A stretch of 44,259 bases of DNA from assembly GCA_004562915.1 (NCBI GenBank), contig SFQZ01000023.1, positions 1-44,259 on the forward strand. Direction: 5' to 3'. The translations under genes were made by a program, and so were the position numbers. This document shows, piece by piece, positions 6,943 to 15,868 of this stretch; position 1 is the stretch's first letter, and each line of letters begins with the position of its first letter. The stretch is from a bacterium. Lineage in GTDB: Bacteria; Bacillota_A; Clostridia; Lachnospirales; Lachnospiraceae. Below the pieces are notes generated by a model, which made no database searches, was not told the DNA's origin, and worked only from the letters and a program-made list of their open reading frames with translations.

Positions 6943-9001
6943 GTGGCTCATTCAGAACTTCCGTTCCCGGCAATACAAATCTGCCGTCCCGGATCAGTTC
7001 TATTCTGCTGCCGTCTTCTTTTTCCACCCAGATTGCCTGCAGTTCATCATACGGAATCGTAATATCCGTATGACATCCGAAGTATGCTTTCCCCGGATCT
7101 TCTTTTCTTAAAATTGATACTTCATTGTCACGGGCAATGATTTCTTTTCCATCCGGATTGTATACTTTTGTATCCTCCGACCAGCTGTAACAGGTATCTC
7201 CCACTGCAAAATGAGGGCCCATTTTCTCAGCGATCAATATAGGGAGTTTATCTTCGATTCCATACTCTTTCGCCATACGATAAGCTGTGGTATTGGTTCC
7301 GATGGCAAATTCTCCAATCGGAAGGGTTTTATGATGATGCAGGATATTTTCCTGAATATACTCTCTATTTTCTTTTTCACTGTCAAAATTCGTACAGCTG
7401 TAATCCTGAATTTTTCCATCTTTAAACTTCAGTTCCAGATTCTCATACTGCAGTTCTTCCAGATATACCTTAGTTACATGAAGTACACCGTCTGTTCCCG
7501 CAAGTACCGGAGATGTAAACACTTCACCTACCGGAATATTTACATCTGCCACACAATTTTCGAAATTGGTCTCCTTTTTCGGATTTCTCAGTTTGTGAAG
7601 CTGAATTCTCAAATCCGTATGGTTTCCGTTTTTTCCAAGGATCCGTACACTGTTTCCCTGATCCAGTGCATCAATCAGCTTCTGCTGGATTTCCTGATAT
7701 AGATTATAATCCAAAGTATTGATTTTTACCGTCTCACGGAAGATTGCTTCAAACTGCTCTCCGATTTCCGGCACCGGATATGCGATAATGGTAAAGCTTC
7801 GTTCTTCCCCTTTGATATACCGGTTCGTGATTTGACTCATCTCATTATTCAGATGCACCTGCAACTTCTGCTGCTTTTCTGTCATAGAAACTGCATTTTC
7901 ACAGGTTTGCGGTACAAAAGGAACTGTTCCGAATATTTCTACCACCGCAGGTCCCCCATGTTCTGCTGCCAATTTCTTATGTCTTTCATATGTTTCCTGT
8001 GCCGCACGCAGCTTACGTCCCACAAAATCATCATCCATGAAAATTCCGGCATCATTTCTATGATCATAATCAAACTGAGGATTCGGTATCGCACCGTAAT
8101 ATCCAATTCGAAAATGTTGTCTTTTATTGACAGCATGAGCAGCCGCCCGGTAAATAACCGGCTTCAGACCCATTTGCGCAAACTGCAGAATCGCCGCCCG
8201 AATCATCCGTTCAAATCCCAGACAGTATCTGATGTTCACCGTTTTCTTCTTTTTCAGATCTTTTCCCGCATTTTCAAAACCGATTCTGTATCCCTCCGTA
8301 TAGGTACGTGCAATAGCCTGAATCTCTTCTTCCGGCAGCGTATTGAGAAAAGCAGCTGTTCTCTCTTCCTGCTTTGTAACATATTCACCGTACTGATACA
8401 GATATCTGAGATCCGACAAATCCGATTCCATAATGATCTTTACAGCAAAGTCCTGTGCAAAATCAATTTCACTGAGAATCCGGTACGCTACCATTTCCTT
8501 ACAATAATCATTGATATACCAGTAAAGTACCTGGCGAATATTTTCCGCTTCCGGCACATCACCATCCTGAAATTCACTGTATACCTGCAAAAACAATTCA
8601 AGACCCACAAGAATATCCCAGTTGCGCCCCTCAAAAGCATAAACAATCAATCCACGAAGTTCTGTATACAAAAAGCTGAACAGTGGTCCATAGGATTTTC
8701 CCAGCATTTTTGACGCATACGCAGGATTTCCATAAGACTGTCCATAATGTGCCGGAAGTATATCCTCATATAATTCTCCATTTTTTTGACGCAGTTCTTC
8801 CAGCGAAAGTTCTTTATATTTACCCTGTGCAATCTTTTCTTTTAAATCAAGGATTTTTTCAAGAAACACTGCTGTTGATGCAAAAAAATCCCTAAATGGT
8901 TCCACAACCGCCGTTTCCAGCTTGATTTCTTTGACCCTCGCTGCCGCAAGGCAATATCTTTCCTCCTGAAGATTTTCTTCCGACATTTTTTTCTCAGTCA
9001 T
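6938..9001 (-). CDS. M29 family metallo-aminopeptidase with long N-terminal extension
   Basis: Cytoplasmic metal-dependent aminopeptidase of 687 aa. The C-terminal half matches the M29 (AmpS/PepS/aminopeptidase T) fold. Candidate metal ligands in family order are the Glu in GEVFTSPV, the Glu in LPIGEFAIGTN, the His in GPHFAVGDTCYSW and the His/Asp in HTDI. Classic M29 enzymes have about 400 residues; here about 300 extra, mostly helical residues precede the catalytic region. That form looks like a regular long variant rather than a fusion error. The start overlaps the upstream HD gene by 8 nt, so the two are translationally coupled. Its stop codon is supplied by the palindromic repeat. Confidence 0.82.
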   Translation of the reverse strand: MTEKKMSEENLQEERYCLAAARVKEIKLETAVVEPFRDFFASTAVFLEKILDLKEKIAQGKYKELSLEELRQKNGELYEDILPAHYGQSYGNPAYASKMLGKSYGPLFSFLYTELRGLIVYAFEGRNWDILVGLELFLQVYSEFQDGDVPEAENIRQVLYWYINDYCKEMVAYRILSEIDFAQDFAVKIIMESDLSDLRYLYQYGEYVTKQEERTAAFLNTLPEEEIQAIARTYTEGYRIGFENAGKDLKKKKTVNIRYCLGFERMIRAAILQFAQMGLKPVIYRAAAHAVNKRQHFRIGYYGAIPNPQFDYDHRNDAGIFMDDDFVGRKLRAAQETYERHKKLAAEHGGPAVVEIFGTVPFVPQTCENAVSMTEKQQKLQVHLNNEMSQITNRYIKGEERSFTIIAYPVPEIGEQFEAIFRETVKINTLDYNLYQEIQQKLIDALDQGNSVRILGKNGNHTDLRIQLHKLRNPKKETNFENCVADVNIPVGEVFTSPVLAGTDGVLHVTKVYLEELQYENLELKFKDGKIQDYSCTNFDSEKENREYIQENILHHHKTLPIGEFAIGTNTTAYRMAKEYGIEDKLPILIAEKMGPHFAVGDTCYSWSEDTKVYNPDGKEIIARDNEVSILRKEDPGKAYFGCHTDITIPYDELQAIWVEKEDGSRIELIRDGRFVLPGTEVLNEPL

Positions 9002-9584
9002 CGATAATATTGCCCTCCTCTACATTCTTCTGAATTATTTCTTCCATGCATTCCCAAATATCCCGGCTTCCCACAGGAGTTTTCTCATTTCGTTTTAAAA
9101 TCTGAGATTTATGAACCTGATGACTCTTCCAGTCCATTCCTCCATTATCATCATTTAAAGATAATGGCTGAAAATTATCCAGTACATGGGCAAATTGTGA
9201 TTCCGGTGTTTCATACTGTTCAAATTCTTCCCACAGATCACGGATTTCCTTTCCCTGATCTTCCGGCAAAATTCCAAAGATTCTATCCGCAGCCCTTTCT
9301 TCCCGCTGGCGTTTTGTAGCATTTCCTTCTACATCATAAGCATAAGTGTCTCCGGCATCTATTTCCACCAGATCATGAATCAGAACCATTTTCATAACTC
9401 TGAAAACATCCACCTTTTCATTCGCATGTTCACTGAGCAGGAAAGCCATCAGTGCCAAATGCCATGAATGCTCTGCATCATTTTCCTGTCTTTTTCCACC
9501 ACGGATATGCGTCTGACGGTAAATCTGCTTCATCTTATCCACTTCCAGAAGAAATTCTTTCTGTTTTTTCAATCTTTCATTCAT
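8994..9584 (-). CDS. HD-domain phosphohydrolase (YfbR/HDDC2-like nucleotidase)
   Basis: A 196-aa soluble HD protein. The metal-binding signature is present in order: His in ENDAEHSWHLALM (about residue 39), His-Asp in VLIHDLVEIDAGD (about residues 69-70), and Asp in AHVLDNFQPL (about residue 137). This arrangement matches 5'-deoxynucleotidase YfbR and HDDC2-type enzymes, which dephosphorylate deoxynucleoside monophosphates. A nucleotide-related role would fit an operon that begins with pyrE, but the substrate is not proven. The gene overlaps the aminopeptidase gene by 8 nt and starts 3 nt after the small membrane-protein gene ends. Confidence 0.82.
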   Translation of the reverse strand: MNERLKKQKEFLLEVDKMKQIYRQTHIRGGKRQENDAEHSWHLALMAFLLSEHANEKVDVFRVMKMVLIHDLVEIDAGDTYAYDVEGNATKRQREERAADRIFGILPEDQGKEIRDLWEEFEQYETPESQFAHVLDNFQPLSLNDDNGGMDWKSHQVHKSQILKRNEKTPVGSRDIWECMEEIIQKNVEEGNIIDD

Positions 9585-9587
9585 CGT

Positions 9588-9902
9588 TTATACTCCCATC
9601 AGGAAAAGTGCCAGCCAGCCAACCGCAAAAATACCATTTGCCATAGCTCCCAGTACGCTCAGTTTATAATTTTTCTCTTTTTCCTGAAAACTCTTTATTC
9701 CAATAGAAAATCCACAAATTGAAAAAAGGATTGCCATCACTCCAAAAGCTCCGATCCAGCTTTCTGCATTTCCTTCCCATATAAAAGAAATGAAGGCAGC
9801 CGCCAGAAACAGAACCAATGAACATCCGGCAAATACGACAGACGCAAAGCCTCCTTCCGCCTCATCCTTTTTTGTAAATGCATATCTATATCTTCTTTTC
9901 AT
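9588..9902 (-). CDS. Small three-helix membrane protein (DUF6142-like)
   Basis: A 104-aa integral membrane protein. It has a basic N-terminus (MKRRYRYAFTKKDEAEGG) followed by three hydrophobic segments at about residues 18-42, 50-70 and 84-103. The layout resembles the small DUF6142 proteins of Lachnospiraceae; the family name is from memory and not verified. The start overlaps the end of the VanZ-like gene by 17 nt, showing a compact operon. Function unknown. Confidence 0.65.
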   Translation of the reverse strand: MKRRYRYAFTKKDEAEGGFASVVFAGCSLVLFLAAAFISFIWEGNAESWIGAFGVMAILFSICGFSIGIKSFQEKEKNYKLSVLGAMANGIFAVGWLALFLMGV

Positions 9903-10359
9903 ATATCCATCTCCTCATTCGGTTACAGATCAGGAATATCACATATCCTATCACCGCACCCAGAGTATTTAAAATAAGATCATCCACATCAAAACATCCT
10001 ACTTTTCCGACCAACTGGACACATTCTACCAACAGGCTCAAAGAAAATCCCAAAATTCCGGTCAAAAAAACATTACGAAACCGGTAACTGATGATTGGAA
10101 GAAAAAAACCAAACGGCAGAAAACCGATCACGTTACCGGCAAGATTTAAGAATGCTGCAAAATAGCCTACTTTTTCCCGATATATCCAGAACCTTTTTAT
10201 TTCCTGAAAGGGAGTCAGATTATAACGATATTCTCTCAGAGCAAAATCTTTTCTTCCATATTCTTCCGAAAGGAACAGAAAATAAACCAGAAGCAGGATA
10301 TACATCACAAACAGAACCCAGCTTACAAGGCGGATTCTTTTTTTCGTCCTATTATTCAC
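9886..10359 (-). CDS. VanZ family membrane protein
   Basis: A 157-aa protein with four predicted transmembrane segments. The VanZ signature is clear: NLAGNVIGFLPFGFFLPI in the middle, then SLLVECVQL, and DVDDLILNTLGAVIGY near the C-terminus. VanZ itself gives low-level teicoplanin resistance, but most chromosomal relatives have no known role. It is probably not a resistance gene in this pyrE operon. It starts downstream of a 51-aa membrane protein gene and overlaps the following small gene. Confidence 0.85.
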   Translation of the reverse strand: MNNRTKKRIRLVSWVLFVMYILLLVYFLFLSEEYGRKDFALREYRYNLTPFQEIKRFWIYREKVGYFAAFLNLAGNVIGFLPFGFFLPIISYRFRNVFLTGILGFSLSLLVECVQLVGKVGCFDVDDLILNTLGAVIGYVIFLICNRMRRWIYEKKI

Positions 10360-10375
10360 AATACTTCCTCGTTCA

Positions 10376-10531
10376 CTAGAAAGTGATCTGATATTTCTGT
10401 TTCAGCAGTTTTGCTCCGTTGATAATCAACATTACACCAGAAGCAACACCTGTAACTAAAACAGCAATCCCCAGTGCCAGGCTCCAGGCGCCTGCATGAG
10501 AAATCACACGATACAGTTTTTCATTATCCAT
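10376..10531 (-). CDS. Conserved-looking 51-aa single-span membrane protein
   Basis: A short gene of 52 codons with AAGGAG upstream of its ATG (10531-10529). The product begins MDNEKLYRVISHAGAWSLAL and has one long hydrophobic segment (about residues 15-37) with small residues, then a basic tail (AKLLKQKYQ). It fills the 198-nt gap between pyrE and the VanZ-like gene and lies on the same strand. The good ribosome binding site, positive-inside topology and operon placement argue it is real. Function unknown. Confidence 0.75.
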   Translation of the reverse strand: MDNEKLYRVISHAGAWSLALGIAVLVTGVASGVMLIINGAKLLKQKYQITF

Positions 10532-10557
10532 AATATCATTACTCCTTAAAAATGATC

Positions 10558-11238
10558 TTATTTTGCCCCGTACTGTTCATAATATGCATCAATAGCAGAT
10601 TTTACAGCATCATCAATGACAACTCTTCCATTGCATTCTCTGTTATAAAGATATTCAACCACTTCTTCCATGGAGACGATTGCACCAGTCTCAAATCCAT
10701 ACAGATCTTTTACTTCATCAAGTGCACATTTTTCTCCGCCTTTTCCCACTTCCATACGGTTCAGAGATACCATCAGACCTTTGATTTCCACATCTGCCGC
10801 ACCACGTACTTTCGGAACAGTCTCTTCCATGGATTTTCCGGAAGTTGTCACATCCTCAATCATAATCACACGATCACCGTCTTTTAACTTGCTGCCCAGA
10901 AAGCTTCCCTTGTCAGCGCCATGATCTTTCTCTTCCTTACGGTCAGAGCAATAGCGTACTTCTTTTCCATATAATTCACTGAACGCCATAGCCGTTACAA
11001 CTGCCAGCGGAATTCCTTTATAAGCCGGTCCAAAAAGCACGTCAAAATCCATACCATATTTGTCATGAATTGCTTTTGCGTAATATTCACCCAGTTTTTT
11101 CAACTGAGAACCGGTCACATATGCACCTGCATTCATAAAAAATGGGGATTTTCTTCCACTTTTCAATGTAAATTCTCCAAATTTGAGCACATCGCTCTCT
11201 ACCATAAATTCAATAAATTCCTGTTTATATGCTTCCAT
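10558..11238 (-). CDS. pyrE: Orotate phosphoribosyltransferase
   Basis: Catalyses orotate + PRPP to orotidine 5'-phosphate in de novo pyrimidine synthesis. The 226-aa product has the PRPP-binding signature VIMIEDVTTSGKS, the FGPAYKGIPLA segment, and the catalytic-loop region RKEEKDHGADKG. The start MEAYKQEF (11238) is chosen over an ATG 21 nt upstream because AGGAGG lies at the right distance. It is not adjacent to pyrC-F-K-D at 24.6-28.6 kb. It leads its own leftward unit with membrane, HD hydrolase and aminopeptidase genes, from a good promoter at 11311-11339. Confidence 0.95.
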   Translation of the reverse strand: MEAYKQEFIEFMVESDVLKFGEFTLKSGRKSPFFMNAGAYVTGSQLKKLGEYYAKAIHDKYGMDFDVLFGPAYKGIPLAVVTAMAFSELYGKEVRYCSDRKEEKDHGADKGSFLGSKLKDGDRVIMIEDVTTSGKSMEETVPKVRGAADVEIKGLMVSLNRMEVGKGGEKCALDEVKDLYGFETGAIVSMEEVVEYLYNRECNGRVVIDDAVKSAIDAYYEQYGAK

Positions 11239-11310
11239 TTTATCAGTTCCTCCTACCATTCTTTATCATTTATACTACAAACAAATAAATAAGCATAAAT
11301 AAACATTTTC

Positions 11311-11339
11311 AGTATATCACCTAACCTTTGTTTTTTCAA
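11311..11339 (-). promoter_or_regulatory. Sigma-A promoter of the pyrE operon
   Basis: On the minus strand TTGAAA (11339-11334), a 17-nt spacer and TATACT (11316-11311) form a near-consensus promoter, giving a leader of about 65 nt. A 7-bp inverted repeat, CTTTGTT/AACAAAG (11326-11332 and 11341-11347), overlaps the -35 side and could be an operator or the tail of the preceding gene's terminator. No PyrR-type attenuator is visible. Confidence 0.65.
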
Positions 11340-11372
11340 CTAACAAAGAAATCGGCATGACAAATCTTTCAT

Positions 11373-12386
11373 CTATTCTTTTACCATAACCATTTTAATT
11401 ACATCACTGCTGTCATCGCGCTGTTTTTCAAACCATTTCTGAATCTCCTCCAGTGGAAATGTCTGTGTAATAAAATCATCCGGATCTACTACTTTATTTT
11501 TTAAAAGATCTAATGCCCTTGGAAACCAGAGTGCCGGAGCCGCATAAGAAGCACGAAGCTGCAGTTTTTTGAAATGAAAATCATTGGCATTAAAGGTAAT
11601 ATTCCCATTAGCCATGTCGATTCCCAGAAAACTGATAATACCACCATAAACAGCTATTTTGAACATCTCCGGAATTACAGAAGGACCTGCTGTAACCATG
11701 ATTTTGTTCAGCCCTCCTCTCGGAAACGGATAGGAATTAAGGTCTGTATCCTTTGTAAGGATAACGGTAGCTCCCAACTTTTTTGCTAACTCAATCCGTG
11801 CTTTGGAACGGTCACTTTTCTGGATTGCATAGATATTTCTGGCACCGGCTGCTTTCGCCAGAGCAATGGTCATCAAACCAATTGGCCCAAGACCAACCAC
11901 TGCCACATCATCATTTAATTCAATCCCTGTAGTATAAAACAGATCTAATGCTACCCCCAGTGGTTCCGCTAAAGCTGCCTGAGCAAAACTCAATCCTTCA
12001 AAGGGAACTGCTGCTTCCTCAGGAATCAGCATATAATCTGCATAACCGCTGATTTCCACATCATCAATAATACTTTTCCCATTTGTGCAAAGATCCGTTC
12101 TTCCGTTACGACAGTTTTCGCACACATGACAGAAAGTACCACTTTCAACAGCCACTTTATCTCCTGGCTGAAGGCGATGAACACCCGAACCGGTTTCCAG
12201 AACAACACCTGCAATCTCGTGACCAAAACTTGTATACTCCACTGCTTCCAGTGCCGCAGTATGCATATCCGTTCCACACACTGCACATGCCCTTACGTCC
12301 AGAAGGATCTGCCCTTCTCCCGGTCTTGGGATTTCCATTTCCCGCAATTCAAATTGAAAAGGTGCCTTTACATAAGCTACACGCAT
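11373..12386 (-). CDS. Zinc-dependent medium-chain alcohol/sorbitol-type dehydrogenase
   Basis: A 337-aa MDR dehydrogenase likely acting on a polyol or sugar with NAD(H) or NADP(H). Candidate catalytic zinc ligands are Cys37 (CAVCGTDMH) and His56-Glu57 (FGHE). The structural zinc lobe is complete, with Cys86, Cys89, Cys92 and Cys100. The Rossmann glycine motif VVGLGPIGL follows near residue 163. It lies on the same strand as the GH3 gene upstream, but a very strong terminator (12478-12527) and a separate promoter make it its own unit. Its link to the beta-glucoside locus is therefore only positional. The substrate is not assignable. Confidence 0.88.
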   Translation of the reverse strand: MRVAYVKAPFQFELREMEIPRPGEGQILLDVRACAVCGTDMHTAALEAVEYTSFGHEIAGVVLETGSGVHRLQPGDKVAVESGTFCHVCENCRNGRTDLCTNGKSIIDDVEISGYADYMLIPEEAAVPFEGLSFAQAALAEPLGVALDLFYTTGIELNDDVAVVGLGPIGLMTIALAKAAGARNIYAIQKSDRSKARIELAKKLGATVILTKDTDLNSYPFPRGGLNKIMVTAGPSVIPEMFKIAVYGGIISFLGIDMANGNITFNANDFHFKKLQLRASYAAPALWFPRALDLLKNKVVDPDDFITQTFPLEEIQKWFEKQRDDSSDVIKMVMVKE

Positions 12387-12426
12387 GGTAATCTCCTCCT
12401 GTTACGATATCATTTTTCATACAAGT

Positions 12427-12456
12427 ATCATACCATAAGAATTGCATAATCTACAA
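12427..12456 (-). promoter_or_regulatory. Predicted promoter of the zinc dehydrogenase gene
   Basis: On the minus strand TTGTAG (12456-12451), an 18-nt spacer and TATGAT (12432-12427) lie just beyond the terminator and about 40 nt before the start codon. A GGAGGAG ribosome binding site follows. Confidence 0.5.
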
Positions 12457-12477
12457 TAAATTTACTTCTCTCCAACC

Positions 12478-12527
12478 AAACAAAGACACCATACTCCCAA
12501 TCATATAGGAGTATGGTGTCTTTGTTT
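12478..12527. terminator. Strong 20-bp perfect stem terminator after the GH3 gene
   Basis: Arms 12478-12497 and 12508-12527 are perfectly complementary over 20 bp around a 10-nt loop (12498-12507). The arms end in AAACAAAG/CTTTGTTT, so both RNA strands would finish in a U-rich stem edge. It sits 24 nt past the GH3 stop codon and should end the ABC-GH3 transcript. Confidence 0.85.
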
Positions 12528-12550
12528 CATAAAAGGAAAGAAAGGTATGT

Positions 12551-15016
12551 TTATTTACTTAATCTGCGAATCAACGCAATGATACGCCCGGCACATTTTC
12601 TGATTTCTTCTTCCGTAAGCATCCCCTGTGCGAAGGCCTTACGAATATTGGCATCATCATCGGGGTTTCCGGGCATGATAATGTCATTACCTGCTGCTGC
12701 ACACTGCCAGGATACGCTTCCGTCCTCCGGGCAGGTGGTATTCCAGTCAGACATGATTATTCCATCAAATCCCCATTCTTCACGGGCAAGTACCGTACAT
12801 AAATCTTTACTGTTTGCCGCATGAACTCCATTAATCAGGTTATAAGAGGTCATGATTGCTGCAGGTGTGCATTTCTTTACTGCAATTTCAAATCCTCTTG
12901 CATAGATCTCTCTGAGTGCACGTTCGGAAACTCTTGCGTCCACACCCATTCGATTATCCTCCTGGTTGTTGCAAGCAAAATGTTTAATGGTAACACCACA
13001 TCCCTTTTTGCTCTGCACGCCTGCTGTTACAGCTGCTGCCATAACACCGGAAAGCAACGGATCCTCAGAGTAGTATTCAAAATTGCGTCCACACAACGGA
13101 TTTCTATGAATATTCATGCCCGGTGCCAGCCACAGATGTACACCAAACTCATGCATTTCCTCTGCAATGGCTTCACCAAACTTCGTCATCAAATCCTTAT
13201 CCCAGGCTTGTGCAAGAGCTGTTCCCACAGGAAAAGCTGTACAATACTGATAATAAATATCAGCGCCTTCATGATGAACAATTGATTCCAGAAATCCATT
13301 TTCCAGAGACCCCAGAACACCTACGCCATATACGGAATCGTTTTCCGGATTCACCTCATAGCTCTGACGCAGTCGAAGTCCTGCCGGTCCGTCTGCCATA
13401 ATCAGAGAGAACAGATTATATTTTGCTTCCAACGCCTCTGACGTCTCACCTGCGGAACCTGGCACACGAATACCCGATGATCCCAACGTGCTGGTGCCCT
13501 GGGTAATATTTCCGTACAGCATAGGAATTAATTCTTCAACCGGAGCATCTAAAAACGGCTTCGGAACATAAGTTCTCTCCTCTTCTTTTTCCGGTACAAA
13601 ATCATAAACCGGTACGGCAAGTTCTTTTCCCCTGGCAATCCCTTCAGCTTCTTTCAGCACAGCAGTTTCTGCCTGTCCCAGTTCGCTGAATTCTTCTTTC
13701 TTTGGACAAATTTCATGGGTCTGTTCAAGAATTGTTTTCTCTGCAACATTTAATACAGCTGCAAGCTGCAAAGAAACAGAATCCTTGCCAATCCATAAAC
13801 CATACTGACCGCTTTCCATATACCACGCATGCATCTCTTCCGAGAAACTTGCAAACTGTTTTTGCTCTATGGTTACAGTAACTTTCTGAGATTCTTTCGG
13901 CTGAAGAACTGCAGTTTTTGCAAAACCTACCAAACGGTGATACTCTTTCGCTCCTCCTGTCTGAGGCAGTGTAGCGTATATCTGAACGGTTTCCCGACCT
14001 GCATAGCTGTCTCCGGTATTTTCCACCTGAATATCAAGTTCTACGCTTCGTTTTTTCATACGAAATTCTATAAACTTCATGGCAAATGTGGTATAAGAAA
14101 GCCCATAACCAAACGGAAACAACGGTTCAACACCAAAGCTGTCAAAATAACGATATCCCACATAGATGCCTTCTTTGTATTCATCGTACTGAATATTTCC
14201 ATTCAGGTAACCGAAAGTATCAGCATAAGGATAATCTTCATAACGCTTTGCCCATGTAGAAGTCAGCTTTCCTCCAGGAACTACTTTTCCAAGCAGCACA
14301 TCTACAACTGCATGACCACCTTCCTGACCCAACTGAGAAATATTCAGTACAGCTTTTACATTTTCTGCCTTTTCCAGAACATCTGTCAGTTCAATAGGAC
14401 CACCGGCGTTTACCAGAAGTATCGTGGGGATACTATGTGCATTAAGAAAAAGAATATCTTCCCATTCTTTTTTGCTCAAATAATAATCTCCCTCTTCTTT
14501 GCATCGGTCTTTTCCCTCACCGGATATCCGGCTGATGACATAGACAGCTGCCTTTGCACCATCGATATCTTCCTGTGTGATCTTGCGTCCCTGAGGCATG
14601 GAAAACGGATTCACTGCATAGGCATCAAAAGGATTTTCCACCTTCTTTGCATCTTCCAGAACCTTATCTTTCCATGCTTTTCTTGCCTCACAATAAGTAT
14701 CTTCATAATCCAACACCCATTTTTCACTGACAATTGATACGCCTGCTTCTTTCAAACCTCTATAGATGGAGATATTCTCACGATTATTTACATCTCCGGA
14801 ACCGGTGCCGCCTTTTACGGTTTTTCCGGCACCACATCCCAGAAGTGCAATAGATTCCGACGGATTCAGCGGAAGTACATTTTCATTCTTCAACAAAACA
14901 ATTCCTTCTGCTGCCATTTCTCTTGCAAGCTGTTTGTGAAGAATCTCTCTTTCAGAGACTTGTGGATTTTTTGTACCACTATGAATATTCTGCATGTTCT
15001 TTGCCTGATTCAACAT
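12551..15016 (-). CDS. Family GH3 beta-glucosidase, domain-permuted form
   Basis: An 821-aa cytoplasmic glycoside hydrolase (no signal peptide) expected to release glucose from beta-glucosides. The domain order is reversed compared with most GH3 enzymes. The (alpha/beta)6 C-type domain comes first (about residues 35-270, EGIVLLKNENVLPL and LVNAGGPIEL). A fibronectin-like domain follows (about 310-400), and the catalytic barrel is last (about 510-800). Barrel hallmarks are ADGPAGLR, GTALAQAWD, LAPGMNIHRNPLCGRNFEYYSEDP and KHFACNNQE. The nucleophile is Asp757 in IMSDW. Reversed-order GH3 enzymes are known from rumen Clostridia (Ruminococcus albus, Butyrivibrio). It starts 3 nt after the permease stop and closes the ABC operon. 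Confidence 0.92.
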   Translation of the reverse strand: MLNQAKNMQNIHSGTKNPQVSEREILHKQLAREMAAEGIVLLKNENVLPLNPSESIALLGCGAGKTVKGGTGSGDVNNRENISIYRGLKEAGVSIVSEKWVLDYEDTYCEARKAWKDKVLEDAKKVENPFDAYAVNPFSMPQGRKITQEDIDGAKAAVYVISRISGEGKDRCKEEGDYYLSKKEWEDILFLNAHSIPTILLVNAGGPIELTDVLEKAENVKAVLNISQLGQEGGHAVVDVLLGKVVPGGKLTSTWAKRYEDYPYADTFGYLNGNIQYDEYKEGIYVGYRYFDSFGVEPLFPFGYGLSYTTFAMKFIEFRMKKRSVELDIQVENTGDSYAGRETVQIYATLPQTGGAKEYHRLVGFAKTAVLQPKESQKVTVTIEQKQFASFSEEMHAWYMESGQYGLWIGKDSVSLQLAAVLNVAEKTILEQTHEICPKKEEFSELGQAETAVLKEAEGIARGKELAVPVYDFVPEKEEERTYVPKPFLDAPVEELIPMLYGNITQGTSTLGSSGIRVPGSAGETSEALEAKYNLFSLIMADGPAGLRLRQSYEVNPENDSVYGVGVLGSLENGFLESIVHHEGADIYYQYCTAFPVGTALAQAWDKDLMTKFGEAIAEEMHEFGVHLWLAPGMNIHRNPLCGRNFEYYSEDPLLSGVMAAAVTAGVQSKKGCGVTIKHFACNNQEDNRMGVDARVSERALREIYARGFEIAVKKCTPAAIMTSYNLINGVHAANSKDLCTVLAREEWGFDGIIMSDWNTTCPEDGSVSWQCAAAGNDIIMPGNPDDDANIRKAFAQGMLTEEEIRKCAGRIIALIRRLSK

Positions 15017-15019
15017 AAA

Positions 15020-15865
15020 TTACTCCTTAACACCACCCAGTGTAACACCGGCAATAATATATTTGGAAAGAAGAAGATAAATCAGTACGATCGGAACAAT
15101 CGCTACTGTAATCATCATATAAATCTTAGCCATATCAAAATTCATGTAATCAGCACCTCGAAGGGTTGCAATCAACACCGGCACTGTCATTTTATTCTTT
15201 GACTGGATTACCAAAGCTGGAACGAAGTAGTTATTCCAGGAACCAACGAAGGTAAAGATGGCCTGAACCGCAATCGCCGGTTTCATAATCAGAATCACAA
15301 TTTTGTTAAAAGTTTTAAATTCTCCACTTCCGTCAATTCTCGCTGCCTCAACCAGTGACATTGGAAGTGAAGACTGCAGATAACTGTACATAAAGTAAAA
15401 TACAGCCGGTGATGCAATGGACGGAATAATCAGAGGAAGAAGGGAGTCATACAACCCCATATTCGTGATCAAACGCAGGAATCCCATTGCAGTAACCTGT
15501 GTAGGCATAACCAGTATTGCCATAATAAATGTAAATGCAGCTTTTTTCAGTTTAAAATCATACGCATACAGACCATAGGCTGTCAGTGATGAAAAATAGG
15601 TACAGATTGCTGCGGAAGATCCTGAAACGATCAAACTGTTCAGGATTCCACGAAACATTGGGAAGGTTCCGTCATTGGCTACATTTTTCAGATTTTCCAG
15701 AAAATATTTTCCTGGCAGTGCTGAAAAACCTTTCTGAAGATCAGCATGAGAACGAGTCGCATTGATAATCAGAATATAGAAGAAGAACAGGCACATAAAC
15801 GCCAGGAGAATAAGCACAATGTGGGCAATAACACTTTGCACATGACTTGGTTTTTTCGATTTCAT
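15020..15865 (-). CDS. ABC sugar transporter permease, MalG-type
   Basis: A 281-aa inner-membrane subunit with six predicted transmembrane helices. The EAA loop reads EAARIDGSGEFKTFNKIVILIMKPA (about residues 175-199), the contact site for the transport ATPase and diagnostic for CUT1 permeases. A long periplasmic-facing segment follows the first helix, as in MalG. It lies 3 nt after the MalF-type gene and 3 nt before GH3. No ATPase gene lies in the locus, so a shared MsmX/UgpC-like ATPase encoded elsewhere is expected. Confidence 0.92.
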   Translation of the reverse strand: MKSKKPSHVQSVIAHIVLILLAFMCLFFFYILIINATRSHADLQKGFSALPGKYFLENLKNVANDGTFPMFRGILNSLIVSGSSAAICTYFSSLTAYGLYAYDFKLKKAAFTFIMAILVMPTQVTAMGFLRLITNMGLYDSLLPLIIPSIASPAVFYFMYSYLQSSLPMSLVEAARIDGSGEFKTFNKIVILIMKPAIAVQAIFTFVGSWNNYFVPALVIQSKNKMTVPVLIATLRGADYMNFDMAKIYMMITVAIVPIVLIYLLLSKYIIAGVTLGGVKE

Positions 15866-15868
15866 ATG

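Noticed and set aside
9886..10359. VanZ-like protein considered as an antibiotic-resistance gene
   Set aside because: No vanA/B-type cluster is present and the gene is embedded in a pyrE operon; most VanZ-family proteins have no resistance role.
13829..14737. Open frame antisense to the GH3 gene (302 codons)
   Set aside because: The minus-strand GH3 domains are unmistakable; this frame has shadow composition rich in Cys and Phe.
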